Positions 14,730 to 21,732 of a stretch of 21,842 nucleotides of DNA are shown here, piece after piece (the first letter of the stretch is position 1; every line of letters starts with the position of its first letter). The notes below the pieces were generated by a model, which had not been told where the DNA came from, did not search any database, and saw only the letters and a program-made list of their open reading frames with translations. The translations under genes and the position numbers were made by a program. The DNA is from Roseovarius sp. (GTDB lineage: Bacteria > Pseudomonadota > Alphaproteobacteria > Rhodobacterales > Rhodobacteraceae), in the NCBI GenBank assembly GCA_021767845.1, contig JAASSQ010000014.1, forward strand, positions 1 through 21,842. Reading direction: 5' to 3'.

Positions 14730-16094
14730 ATGACCGATCTCGATATCAACGACCGCGCCATGGAAGATCGCCTTTTGGAGGCGATCCGGGATGAAGACAG
14801 CGCCGCGATTGCCGAGGTGCTGGACCCCCTGCCATACAGTGACGCGTTGCGGCTTTTGTTGAACCTGCCAGAGCAGGAACGCGACCGCGCCTTTGCCCTG
14901 ATGCCCACCCACTTGGCGGCCGAGATGGTCGAGGAAGCCCCCCATGAAATGGCGGCTGCGCTGGTGGCGCATATGGCCCCGATCAAGGCCGCTGAAGTTC
15001 TGGACGAGCTTGGGACGGACGTACAGGCCGACGTTGTGGCCGAGATGGAGGCAACCGACGCCGAGGCGATTCTGGGCGAGATGGAGGATGGACACGCCGA
15101 AGACGTGCGGCGGCTGATCACCTATCCCGAGTGGACCGCTGGTGCGTTGATGACCGCCGAGGCGTTTTCCTTTCCACAAGAGGCCACTGTTGGAACGGTT
15201 TTGCGCCGTTTGGCAAGTGAAGATGAGGATTTCGAGCGCTATCGCGGTCAGCATCCCTATATGCTTGACGATGCAGGCCGGCCAGTGGGCGTCGTCTCTC
15301 TGCGCGGCCTTTTGACGGCCAAGCGCAGCGTGAAACTGTCGGAAATCATGAGCGCGCCGATGACCGTTTCGGTCGAGACGGCGCTTGAGACTCTGGAAGA
15401 CATCTTTGACGAGCATCCGTTCCTCGGCCTGCCGGTGGTTGAGGCTGACGGGCGGCTGGCAGGGGCACTGTCGCGTGCCGCTGTCGATGAAGCCTTGGCC
15501 GAACGCGCCGAAAGCGAAAGCCTTCGCCGTCAGGGTGTTTTCGGCGACGAGCTGCGCTCGATGCCGACGTTGCTGCGTTCACGTCGTCGCTTGGCGTGGC
15601 TGTCGGCCAATATCGTTCTGAACATCATCGCCGCCAGCGTGATCTCGGCCTACGAGGAGACGCTGGCGGCCGTAATCGCCATCGCAGTGTTCTTGCCGAT
15701 GGTCTCTGACATGTCGGGCTGTTCGGGCAATCAGGCCGTGGGTGTGACCATGCGCGAGCTGTCCCTTGGCCTTGTGCGCCCAGTTGATGCGCTCCGCGTC
15801 TGGCTCAAGGAGGTCACTGTCGGGGCCATGAACGGCGTGGCGCTTGGGGTGCTGATCGGCATCGTGGCATGGGCGTGGAAGGGCAACCCGTGGCTTGGCC
15901 TCGTGATTGGAAGCGCGCTGGCGCTGAACACGGTGCTGGCGGTGTCGATTGGCGGCGTGGTGCCACTTTTGCTGAAACGTCTGGGGCAAGACCCGGCCGC
16001 CGCGAGCGGGCCGTTGCTAACCACGATCACCGACATGGCCGGGTTCTTTCTGGTGCTCAGCCTCGCCAGCCTTGCGATGCCTTGGCTCATTTGA
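14730..16094 (+). CDS. mgtE: MgtE-family magnesium transporter
   Basis: A 454-residue Mg2+ channel/transporter of normal length. Order of domains: acidic helical N domain (about 10-130, superhelical repeats such as LLNLPEQERDRAFALMP), two CBS domains (about 135-260, including VGVVSLRGLLTAKRSVKLSE and LGLPVVEADGRLAGALSR), a connecting helix, and five membrane helices from about 290. The pore-lining family motifs PMVSDMSGCSGNQAVGV and TTITDMAGFF (Asp435, matching the Mg2+-binding Asp of the pore) are present. In known MgtE, Mg2+ bound by the N and CBS domains closes the pore. It sits between the hypothetical gene and the cell-wall hydrolase gene, 13 bases from the latter. It could supply Mg2+ for the ATP-grasp enzyme downstream, but that is only inference. 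Confidence 0.94.
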   Translation: MTDLDINDRAMEDRLLEAIRDEDSAAIAEVLDPLPYSDALRLLLNLPEQERDRAFALMPTHLAAEMVEEAPHEMAAALVAHMAPIKAAEVLDELGTDVQADVVAEMEATDAEAILGEMEDGHAEDVRRLITYPEWTAGALMTAEAFSFPQEATVGTVLRRLASEDEDFERYRGQHPYMLDDAGRPVGVVSLRGLLTAKRSVKLSEIMSAPMTVSVETALETLEDIFDEHPFLGLPVVEADGRLAGALSRAAVDEALAERAESESLRRQGVFGDELRSMPTLLRSRRRLAWLSANIVLNIIAASVISAYEETLAAVIAIAVFLPMVSDMSGCSGNQAVGVTMRELSLGLVRPVDALRVWLKEVTVGAMNGVALGVLIGIVAWAWKGNPWLGLVIGSALALNTVLAVSIGGVVPLLLKRLGQDPAAASGPLLTTITDMAGFFLVLSLASLAMPWLI

Positions 16095-16107
16095 ATCGGA
16101 GAAAAGA

Positions 16108-16764
16108 ATGAAACGGAAAAACGAACACGCGTTCATTTTCGTGACGGCCATTGTGATCCTGATTTTGTTACTGGGGTTTTTGTGGGTCCGGGACCTAACG
16201 GATCAAAACCCACAAGACCATTCAGCGGACGAAGGCGCCCCAGTCACCGAAGCAACCCCGCTCAGGATATCCCGTCTGAAGAACGATAAACCGCGTTTTG
16301 ACATGGAATGGTTGCGGGCCCTGCCATCGCCCCTGGATCTGAGTGAGCAGGAGATGTGTCTTGCAGAAGCTCTCTATTTCGAAGCGCGAGGAGAGCCGGT
16401 ACAGGGCCAGATTGCGGTCGCCGAAGTCATCCTGAACCGTACTCAGAGCGCGCGTTTTCCTGACACGGTTTGCGACGTTGTTTATCAAGGCAGCCACCGG
16501 CGCAACGCCTGTCAGTTCAGCTATGCGTGCGACGGTGCACCCGAACGCTTCGATGAGCGTGACGCATATGACCGCGCGAAACGTCTGGCGGCACACCTTT
16601 TCGATGAAGGACGCGCCGGACTGGCCCGCGGTGCCGAGTTTTACCATGCTGTCACGGTGCAGCCGTCCTGGGCCGAAAAGCTGCATCAGGTCGCAAGGAT
16701 CGGTGACCACATTTTCCTGCGGCATCCGGAGTCTCGTCCCGCAGACGAGACAAGACGCGAATGA
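16108..16764 (+). CDS. SleB/CwlJ-like cell wall hydrolase, membrane-anchored
   Basis: A 218-residue protein with one N-terminal membrane helix (FIFVTAIVILILLLGFLWV, about residues 9-27) and a periplasmic Hydrolase_2 (SleB/CwlJ-type) domain from about residue 78. The domain hallmark LYFEARGEPVQGQIAVAEVI, with likely catalytic Glu92, is intact, followed by FPDTVCDVVYQG and QFSYACDG. In Bacillus such enzymes are lytic transglycosylases or related muramidases of spore cortex; in Alphaproteobacteria they probably remodel peptidoglycan. The ATG at 16108 is chosen for its GGAGAAAAGA site, 13 bases after mgtE; an upstream ATG at 16072 lies inside mgtE. Its stop overlaps the next start (ATGA), which implies coupled translation. 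Confidence 0.88.
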   Translation: MKRKNEHAFIFVTAIVILILLLGFLWVRDLTDQNPQDHSADEGAPVTEATPLRISRLKNDKPRFDMEWLRALPSPLDLSEQEMCLAEALYFEARGEPVQGQIAVAEVILNRTQSARFPDTVCDVVYQGSHRRNACQFSYACDGAPERFDERDAYDRAKRLAAHLFDEGRAGLARGAEFYHAVTVQPSWAEKLHQVARIGDHIFLRHPESRPADETRRE

Positions 16765-17255
16765 CCGTTCAAGGTGCGTCAAAAGGGACGTCCACCCGCC
16801 GTCGAAAATCACTGAAAGACCGAACGCCGGTCCTTATCGGATGGCGTGAACACATTACGCTGCCGTCTCTTGGTTTGGACAACATCGAGGCCAAGATCGA
16901 CACTGGCGCACGCACGACGGCGCTTCATGCCAGCCGTATCCGAACCTTCGACCACGATGGTGACTTATGGGTGGAGTTTCACCCGGAACACGACCGGTTG
17001 GATAATGTCAGCATGTGCCGGTGCCCGGTCAAGGAACGCCGCGCTATCACCAATACAAGTGGCGTTCCCGAGGACCGGATCATCCTTCGCACGCGCCTGC
17101 TGATCGCCGGGCATCGGCTGACAGTGGACATCTCGCTCGCTGATCGCGCCGACATGGCCTTTCCCATCATCATCGGGCGCACCGCCCTGCGCCGGGGCCG
17201 GTTGCTGGTCGACAGTGGCCGATCATGGCTCACAACTCCTCAGAAAGGAAATTGA
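16761..17255 (+). CDS. rimB: RimB-like retropepsin-type protease (ATP-dependent zinc protease family)
   Basis: A 164-residue protein of the DUF785/Zn_protease family, called RimB or RloA2 where it accompanies RimK. The motif KIDTGARTTALHA (Asp47-Thr48-Gly49) is the active-site signature of a retropepsin aspartic protease, despite the database name zinc protease. It is followed by a beta-rich body and IIIGRTALRRGRLLVDSGRS, the usual end. The N-terminal 20 residues are basic and variable. In Pseudomonas RimB is reported to act with RimA and RimK in controlling S6 glutamylation and to modulate RimK. Here it overlaps the hydrolase gene by 4 bases and precedes rimK by one base, so the pairing is conserved. 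A decayed partial copy lies at 19323-19432. Confidence 0.88.
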   Translation: MTVQGASKGTSTRRRKSLKDRTPVLIGWREHITLPSLGLDNIEAKIDTGARTTALHASRIRTFDHDGDLWVEFHPEHDRLDNVSMCRCPVKERRAITNTSGVPEDRIILRTRLLIAGHRLTVDISLADRADMAFPIIIGRTALRRGRLLVDSGRSWLTTPQKGN

Positions 17256-17256
17256 A

Positions 17257-18162
17257 ATGAAAATCGCGATGCTCTCCCGCGCGCCCAACTTGTATTCCCA
17301 CAAACGGCTGAAAGAAGCTGCTCTGGATCGCGGGCATGACTTCGACATCATCAACACGACGCGCTGTTACATGAACATCGCCTCGCGTCGGCCCGAAATT
17401 TACTACAACGGGGAAAAATTGCCCCTCTACGATGCGGTGATCCCGCGTATTGGCGCATCCGTCACATTCTACGGTCTGGCTGTTCTGCGCCAATTCGAAA
17501 TGATGGGCGTCTATCCCGTCAACGAAAGCGTCGCGATCGGTCGGTCGCGTGATAAACTGCGCTCGATGCAGTTGCTGGCGCGCGATGGTGTGGGGCTGCC
17601 GGTGACAACCTTCGCCCATGACCCCAAGCAAACCGAAGAAGTTGTCAAGGTCGCTGGCGGTGCGCCGATGGTGGTCAAACTTTTGGAGGGAACCCAAGGG
17701 ATCGGTGTGGTTCTGGCTGACACGGATCGTTCCGCAAAGTCGGTGATCGAGGCTTTCCGTGGCGCCGGCATCAATATCTTGGTGCAGGAATTCATCAAGG
17801 AAGCGGGCGGCACCGACATTCGTGCCTTTGTCATCGGCGGCAAGGTCGTGGCGGCGATGAAGCGGACCGGCGCCGAAGGCGATTTCCGCTCTAACCTACA
17901 CCGCGGGGGATCGGCGGCGGTGGTCAAGATCAGCCCCGAAGAGCGCTCAACCGCCCTGCGCGCTGCCAAGAGCATGGGCCTGAATGTCTGTGGCGTCGAT
18001 ATGCTGCGCTCCAACCACGGTCCGGTTGTTATGGAGGTGAACTCTTCCCCCGGGCTTGAAGGCGTTGAGAAAGCCACAGGCAAAGATATTGCGGGCATGA
18101 TCATAGAACACATCGAAAAAAGCGCCGTTCCAGGCAAGACCCGCACGAAGGGACGCGGATAA
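17257..18162 (+). CDS. rimK: RimK, ATP-grasp alpha-L-glutamate ligase (ribosomal protein S6 modification)
   Basis: At 301 residues this is the same length as E. coli RimK (300). RimK uses ATP and Mg2+ to add Glu residues to the C-terminus of ribosomal protein S6. Marks seen are the N-terminal MKIAMLSRAPNLYSHKRLKE, SVAIGRSRDKLRSMQLLARD, the ATP-grasp strand PMVVKLLEGTQGIGVVLADT, the LVQEFIKEAGGTDIRAFVIG block, RTGAEGDFRSNLHRGGSA, and the metal-binding end GPVVMEVNSSPGLEGVE. All expected catalytic blocks are intact. The start at 17257 has an AAGGAA site. Its stop and the next ATG share one base (TAATG). The substrate could be S6 or another protein ending in Glu. Confidence 0.95.
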   Translation: MKIAMLSRAPNLYSHKRLKEAALDRGHDFDIINTTRCYMNIASRRPEIYYNGEKLPLYDAVIPRIGASVTFYGLAVLRQFEMMGVYPVNESVAIGRSRDKLRSMQLLARDGVGLPVTTFAHDPKQTEEVVKVAGGAPMVVKLLEGTQGIGVVLADTDRSAKSVIEAFRGAGINILVQEFIKEAGGTDIRAFVIGGKVVAAMKRTGAEGDFRSNLHRGGSAAVVKISPEERSTALRAAKSMGLNVCGVDMLRSNHGPVVMEVNSSPGLEGVEKATGKDIAGMIIEHIEKSAVPGKTRTKGRG

Positions 18163-19205
18163 TGGCCGGCAGAGCCGCGTTTGAAATCGGGGGCAAAGTC
18201 ATCGCCCCCGGCACCCGCCGCACCATAGACCTTCCGGTCAGCGTGATGTCGGATCACACCCCGGTCACGATGTCGGCTCATGTCATCCATGGCCGTCGCG
18301 ATGGGCCTGTGGTGTTCGTCAGTGCCGGAGTGCATGGCGACGAAATTATCGGGGTTGAGATCGTGCGTCGCCTACTTGGCATGCCCAACCTGAAAAGCCT
18401 CCGGGGGACCTTGATCGCGGTGCCGATAGTCAACGCTTTCGGGTTTCTGACGCATTCGCGCTATCTGCCGGACCGCCGCGATCTGAATCGCTGTTTTCCG
18501 GGAACGCAAGGTGGCTCGCTGGCGTCGCGACTGGCAAAATTGTTCATGACCGAAATTGTCGGGCGCAGCGATCTTGGGATTGACCTGCATTCGGCCGCCG
18601 TGCATCGCACTAACCTTCCGCAGGTGCGGATATCGCCAGACAACCGTGAAACCCTGCGGCTTGCCCGGGCGTTTGGCGCGCCTGTGATCCTGCGCTCGCA
18701 GCTGAGAGACGGATCATTGCGCGGTGCGGCCAAAGAGGCAGGCGTCGATGTTCTGCTCTACGAAGCCGGCGAAGCGCTGCGCTTTGATGAAATGGCAGTG
18801 CGCGCAGGCGTGTCAGGCATTCTGCGTGTGCTCAAAGACCAGTCCATGTTGCCAGCAAAGGGCATTTCAAAAGCCCGGCGGAAACCATTGCTGTCGAAAT
18901 CGAGTCGCTGGTTACGCGCACCGCAAGGCGGGCTTTTACGCGCGTTCAAATCCGAAGGCGATATGGTCTTGGAAGGTGAGACCCTTGCAATCGTCTCCGA
19001 CCCTTTCGGAGAAGTCGACATACCAGTGATCTCCGACCGCGCGGGGCTGATCGTGGGGCGCACGGTCTTTCCCAGCGTGAACGAAGGCGACGCCCTTTTC
19101 CATGTTGCGCAGGTTTCGGACCCGGACGAGGCAGAGCAAACTCTGGAACATCTTTCGTCGCAGCTCGAGGAGGATCCCATTTTCGACGAGGACGAGATTA
19201 TCTGA
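18162..19205 (+). CDS. Succinylglutamate desuccinylase/aspartoacylase (AstE)-like zinc hydrolase
   Basis: A 347-residue zinc carboxypeptidase-fold enzyme of the AstE/AspA family. Metal ligands are His58 and Glu61 (SAGVHGDEIIG) and His143 (GIDLHSA). The substrate motif DLNRCFPG (107-114) and the probable catalytic Glu in LLYEAGEAL are present. The C-terminal part, about 230-325, is a lipoyl-like beta barrel (GGLLRAFKSEGDMVLEGETL, then IVSDPFGE), and the end is acidic (LEEDPIFDEDEII). Family members hydrolyse N-acyl amino acids or C-terminal amide bonds. Directly coupled to rimK, it may remove or trim the residues RimK adds, rather than serve arginine catabolism, since no other ast genes are here. 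Confidence 0.9.
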   Translation: MAGRAAFEIGGKVIAPGTRRTIDLPVSVMSDHTPVTMSAHVIHGRRDGPVVFVSAGVHGDEIIGVEIVRRLLGMPNLKSLRGTLIAVPIVNAFGFLTHSRYLPDRRDLNRCFPGTQGGSLASRLAKLFMTEIVGRSDLGIDLHSAAVHRTNLPQVRISPDNRETLRLARAFGAPVILRSQLRDGSLRGAAKEAGVDVLLYEAGEALRFDEMAVRAGVSGILRVLKDQSMLPAKGISKARRKPLLSKSSRWLRAPQGGLLRAFKSEGDMVLEGETLAIVSDPFGEVDIPVISDRAGLIVGRTVFPSVNEGDALFHVAQVSDPDEAEQTLEHLSSQLEEDPIFDEDEII

Positions 19206-19322
19206 GCGCTTCATCGCTTACCGTCATGTCGTGCGGCGCACAAAGCCCTTGGTTTATGCGCCATCAAATCGCAGCTCGGCTCGCCCATAGAGAGCCGTAA
19301 TGCTGGTGCCGGAAAACTCTCG

Positions 19323-19432
19323 CGAATGGCGAGAAAATGTTTGGCATGTGATCAGAAGCCTATGGCTGCCGCCTCTTGGTTTGGACAATATCATGGCCAA
19401 ACTTGACAATGCCGCGGTACGGCCGCACTGCT
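19323..19432 (+). pseudogene. Decayed partial copy of the rimB-like gene
   Basis: Bases 19366-19415 match 16860-16909 of the intact gene at 41 of 50 positions by hand alignment. Translation gives LPPLGLDNIMAKLDNAAV against LPSLGLDNIEAKIDTGAR. The catalytic DTG has become DNA (Asp-Asn-Ala). Further upstream, a weaker match (GAATGGCGAGAAAATGTT against GGATGGCGTGAACACATT) is separated by an insertion of about 22 bases. No remaining protease body is visible after 19432. It is a fragment of an old duplication or of a related gene brought in by recombination. Confidence 0.75.
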
Positions 19433-19599
19433 CACTCGGCTTTTACCTATGTGTTCTGTGTGGGCCAAGCAACATTCGCGTAAGGCGGCTTGGCCCCGCC
19501 TGCATGAGTTCGGAAGCTCCTCGATGTTGCTCTCGCAGCGAAAGTCATGTTTGGCGGACCACACTGCAGAATCGACTGTCAGCTTTCAATGCCGGCTCC

Positions 19600-19621
19600 G
19601 GGCCGTCCGTGAAGACGGCCC
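19600..19621 (-). terminator. GC-rich hairpin after the tyrosine recombinase gene
   Basis: GGGCCGTC and GACGGCCC form a perfect 8-bp stem around a 6-base loop, 6 bases beyond the recombinase stop codon. There is no T-run on the minus strand, so termination may be weak. Confidence 0.5.
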
Positions 19622-19627
19622 ATGCCT

Positions 19628-20260
19628 TTAGATTTCGATAGCTTCGGCGATAGCCAGCGCATCTTCAAGCTCAACGCCAAGGTATCTAACAGTGCTGTCC
19701 ATCTTGGTGTGGCCCAACAATAACTGGACCGCCCGAAGGTTGCCCGTCTTCTTGTAAATTTGGGTCACCTTCGTTCGCCGCATCGAGTGGGTGCCATAGG
19801 CGCTGGCCTCCAGACCGATGGATGTAACCCAGTCACGCACAATTCGCGCGTACTGGCGAGTCGAGATGTGGAGCCGTTCGTGAAAGCGCCCGGGCCAGAG
19901 GTATTCGGATCCGACCATCAGCGGCTCCCGCATCCATCTGGCGAGCGATGCACGGGTGCCTTCAGAGATTTCGAAACGTACAGGTTTTTGGGTCTTGCTC
20001 TGAAGAACCGACGCGCGTTCTTTGATTTGCCCTGACGACATGACATCGACCACCTTCATCTTCACCAGATCGCAGCCGCGCAACTTGCTGTCGATGGCAA
20101 GATTGAAAAGGGCCAGATCGCGATGGTTCTCGACCAGCTCCAGCCGCACCCTGATCGCCCAGACGTGTTTGGGCTTTAGCGGCCGTTTCTGGCCGACGAT
20201 CCGGCCTTTGTTCCAAGCCGGGCGTAGTGCGCGGATGGCGGGTAAGTTTGGTGTTTCCAT
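19628..20260 (-). CDS. Short tyrosine recombinase (phage-integrase type)
   Basis: A 210-residue site-specific recombinase. It has the catalytic set of the family: Arg61 (SKLRGCDL), a Lys in the beta-hairpin region (89 or 92), His158 and Arg161 (GTHSMRRTKVT), His184 (LLGHTKM) and the nucleophile Tyr193 (VRYLGV). It lacks the N-terminal arm-binding and core-binding domains of full integrases (300-400 residues) and consists almost only of the catalytic domain, like small recombinases of plasmids and some resolution systems. The ATG at 20258-20260 is set by a GGAGGA site; the frame is open further upstream. A hairpin lies directly after the stop. No att core was identified. Confidence 0.87.
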   Translation of the reverse strand: METPNLPAIRALRPAWNKGRIVGQKRPLKPKHVWAIRVRLELVENHRDLALFNLAIDSKLRGCDLVKMKVVDVMSSGQIKERASVLQSKTQKPVRFEISEGTRASLARWMREPLMVGSEYLWPGRFHERLHISTRQYARIVRDWVTSIGLEASAYGTHSMRRTKVTQIYKKTGNLRAVQLLLGHTKMDSTVRYLGVELEDALAIAEAIEI

Positions 20261-20603
20261 GACGAATCCTCCGATCCACCACGCCCTCCCACATCGACAA
20301 CCCGACGTTGACACTGCATCTTATCATGAAATGATGCAATGCATCCGAGGTCGGCTTGGAGGCCGTGTTGGACATCGGGGCGCGAAGGTCCAGCGCGGAA
20401 TCAAGCTCGCAGGCCGCCGCGCATCGCCGGGCCGCCCTGGCACGGCGATTTGGCAAAGCTGGGTGCTCCGCTCATACGTTTTTTGGATTTGGCAGGTATA
20501 AGGTACCATAGACCAATCGTCGTATCGCCGCAACGCGGCCCGGCTATACGCGGCTATTTTTAATGTCTGCTCCCATCCCTCTGCCGACCTTAACCCTCTG
20601 AAA
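20261..20603. other. Region upstream of the tyrosine recombinase, no supported gene
   Basis: These 343 bases include an AT-rich patch with a dyad around 20319-20343 (CATC then GATG around TTATCATGAAAT, followed by GATGCAATGCATC), probably the recombinase promoter or operator. A minus-strand frame covers 20261-20456 but has no family pattern or ribosome site that I can support. The right part (20470-20570) is AT-rich with short imperfect hairpins. Confidence 0.4.
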
Positions 20604-20626
20604 ATGCTGCACGATGAACGAATGGC
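20604..20626 (+). repeat. 23-bp direct repeat, left copy
   Basis: Matches 21710-21732 at 22 of 23 positions (starts ATGCTGCACGATG). The copies bracket a 1.1-kb segment with the MITE-like element, res-like dyads and resolvase remnant. Flanks beyond the 23 bases do not match. Confidence 0.65.
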
Positions 20627-20680
20627 AGGTCTGGTGAAGCTGCGCTGCAGCGCCGGTCACCTTGGCGAGCGGCGGCTTTG

Positions 20681-20853
20681 GGCCGATTGTGTTGAAAAGC
20701 TCCCCCCTGACCATGAACGGTCAAATCAGCAGAAGATCCTCCTGCCAACTTTCCATTCTGCAAACGTGGTTTTCCAAAAGGGAGCCCAAGAGAAAGCTGC
20801 TCCAAAACTTCAGGACGATTTTCGCATGGTGGAGTTTTTCAACACAATCGGCC
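20681..20853. repeat. 173-bp MITE-like element with 23-bp terminal inverted repeats
   Basis: The ends 20681-20703 and 20831-20853 are inverted copies matching at 22 of 23 positions (GGCCGATTGTGTTGAAAA at the left end). The interior carries no supported gene. The size and ends fit a non-autonomous miniature transposable element or the remnant of a deleted IS. No target duplication is obvious at the edges. I recall similar TTTTTCAACA ends near insertion sequences in Alphaproteobacteria, but this is memory, not a search. Confidence 0.6.
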
Positions 20854-21103
20854 GATCACTGCGCTTAAATGGCCCACGTGGACCGAAGTTGGGCGTTACG
20901 CGGAACAATAATGGAACGCAGTTCAGATTGACGAGAACCCGTTCTCTTCAATTCCGGAAGAATGGCGGCATGACTTACGCGTCACAAAAGGGTACACCCT
21001 CAGAAGACGGGCGAATGTGACAGACCAAAACGTCACAAATAAGTGGTCAGAAGTCAATTGTTACAGTATCAGAGTGTAAACCACCCTAATGTGACTGTTC
21101 TCC
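20854..21103. other. Intergenic region upstream of the resolvase, with dyads
   Basis: No gene is supported. A plus-strand frame from 20604 to 21020 crosses the MITE-like element and has no family pattern. The right part holds the res-like dyads listed separately. Confidence 0.4.
21016..21079. promoter_or_regulatory. Possible res site of the serine resolvase
   Basis: TGTGAC (21016-21021) and GTCACA (21032-21037) form a perfect dyad with a 10-base centre. A second dyad, TTACA/TGTAA, spans 21061-21079. Two dyads about 45 bases apart directly before a resolvase gene is the layout of subsites where resolvase dimers bind and cut, and where they repress their own promoter. The two dyads differ in sequence, so they may be unrelated. 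Confidence 0.4.
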
Positions 21104-21655
21104 ATGCCACGTATCGGATATGCCCGCGTAAGCTCATCGAGCCAGGACCTTGATGTTCAAAAAGCCAAGCTGAAGGCGGCAGGCTGTGAGGTCATCTGAT
21201 CGGAAACGGTTTCCGGCGCGTCTCGCGATGACCGATCCGAACTGGCAACCGTGATGGAATTCCTGCGGGAAGGCGACGAGTTGGTCGTTCACCGTCTGGA
21301 CCGCCTTGGTCGATCCACCCGCGATGTGCTGAACCTGGTCCATGAGTTGGACGCCAAGGGGGCATCGCTCCGGGTGCTCGAACCAGAAGTCACCACTGCT
21401 GGTGACATGGGCCGCATGGTGATCACTGTCCTCGGTATGGTTGCCGACATGGAGCTGAAGTTTATCCGCGACCGGCAGCGAGCTGGAATCGAAGCGGCTA
21501 AAGATAAAGGCGTCTACAAGGGGAGGCGGAAATCCGTTAATGATGACGAGATCCGACGATTGGCGAGCGAAGGCATCCCAAAAGCCCAGATCGCCCGTGA
21601 TCTCGGCGTTTCAAGAATGACCGTCTACCGCGCCCTCGCGGATGCAGAGACCTGA
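21104..21655 (+). pseudogene. Serine recombinase (resolvase/invertase) gene with in-frame stop
   Basis: From ATG 21104 the frame begins MPRIGYARVSSSSQDLDVQK, with the resolvase nucleophile Ser10, and continues KLKAAGCEVI to a TGA at 21197-21199 (codon 32). Past the stop the same frame carries a full remainder: SETVSGASRDDRSELATVME, VHRLDRLGRSTRDVLNLVHE, the long helix and a C-terminal helix-turn-helix (IPKAQIARDLGVSRMTVYRA). With the stop read as Arg (TGA from CGA, a single C-to-T change), it is a 183-residue Tn3/Hin-type enzyme. Relatives commonly have a charged residue before SE here. A start at 21251 would give 134 residues without the nucleophile. The gene is therefore a recent, single-mutation pseudogene, or a sequencing error. 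Confidence 0.85.
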
Positions 21656-21709
21656 AGCCGCCGTTCGATCAGGGCGCGGCGGATTCAACCAACGAGCCCG
21701 AAGTGACAG

Positions 21710-21732
21710 ATGCTGCACGATGCACGAATGGC
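21710..21732 (+). repeat. 23-bp direct repeat, right copy
   Basis: Matches 20604-20626 with one mismatch (A to C). It lies 54 bases after the resolvase stop. The rest of 21656-21842 has no supported gene; only a short frame with no family pattern is seen. Confidence 0.65.

Larger units (their letters stand above)
19206..19627. other. Gene-free region after the RimK group, with gene remnants
   Basis: No intact gene is supported in these 422 bases. They hold a decayed piece of a rimB-type gene (19323-19432) and a terminator-like hairpin near the right end. A short GGCGG/CCGCC hairpin lies near 19483-19500. The remaining sequence shows frequent stops in all frames and reads as degraded DNA. Confidence 0.6.

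Noticed and set aside
20604..21020. Plus-strand frame of 138 residues
   Set aside because: It crosses the MITE-like element and a direct repeat, has no family pattern, no good ribosome site and codon use unlike neighbours.
21197..21199. TGA in the resolvase as a selenocysteine codon
   Set aside because: Family members have no catalytic Cys here, and no SECIS-like hairpin was seen directly after it. A single C-to-T change of an Arg codon is simpler.
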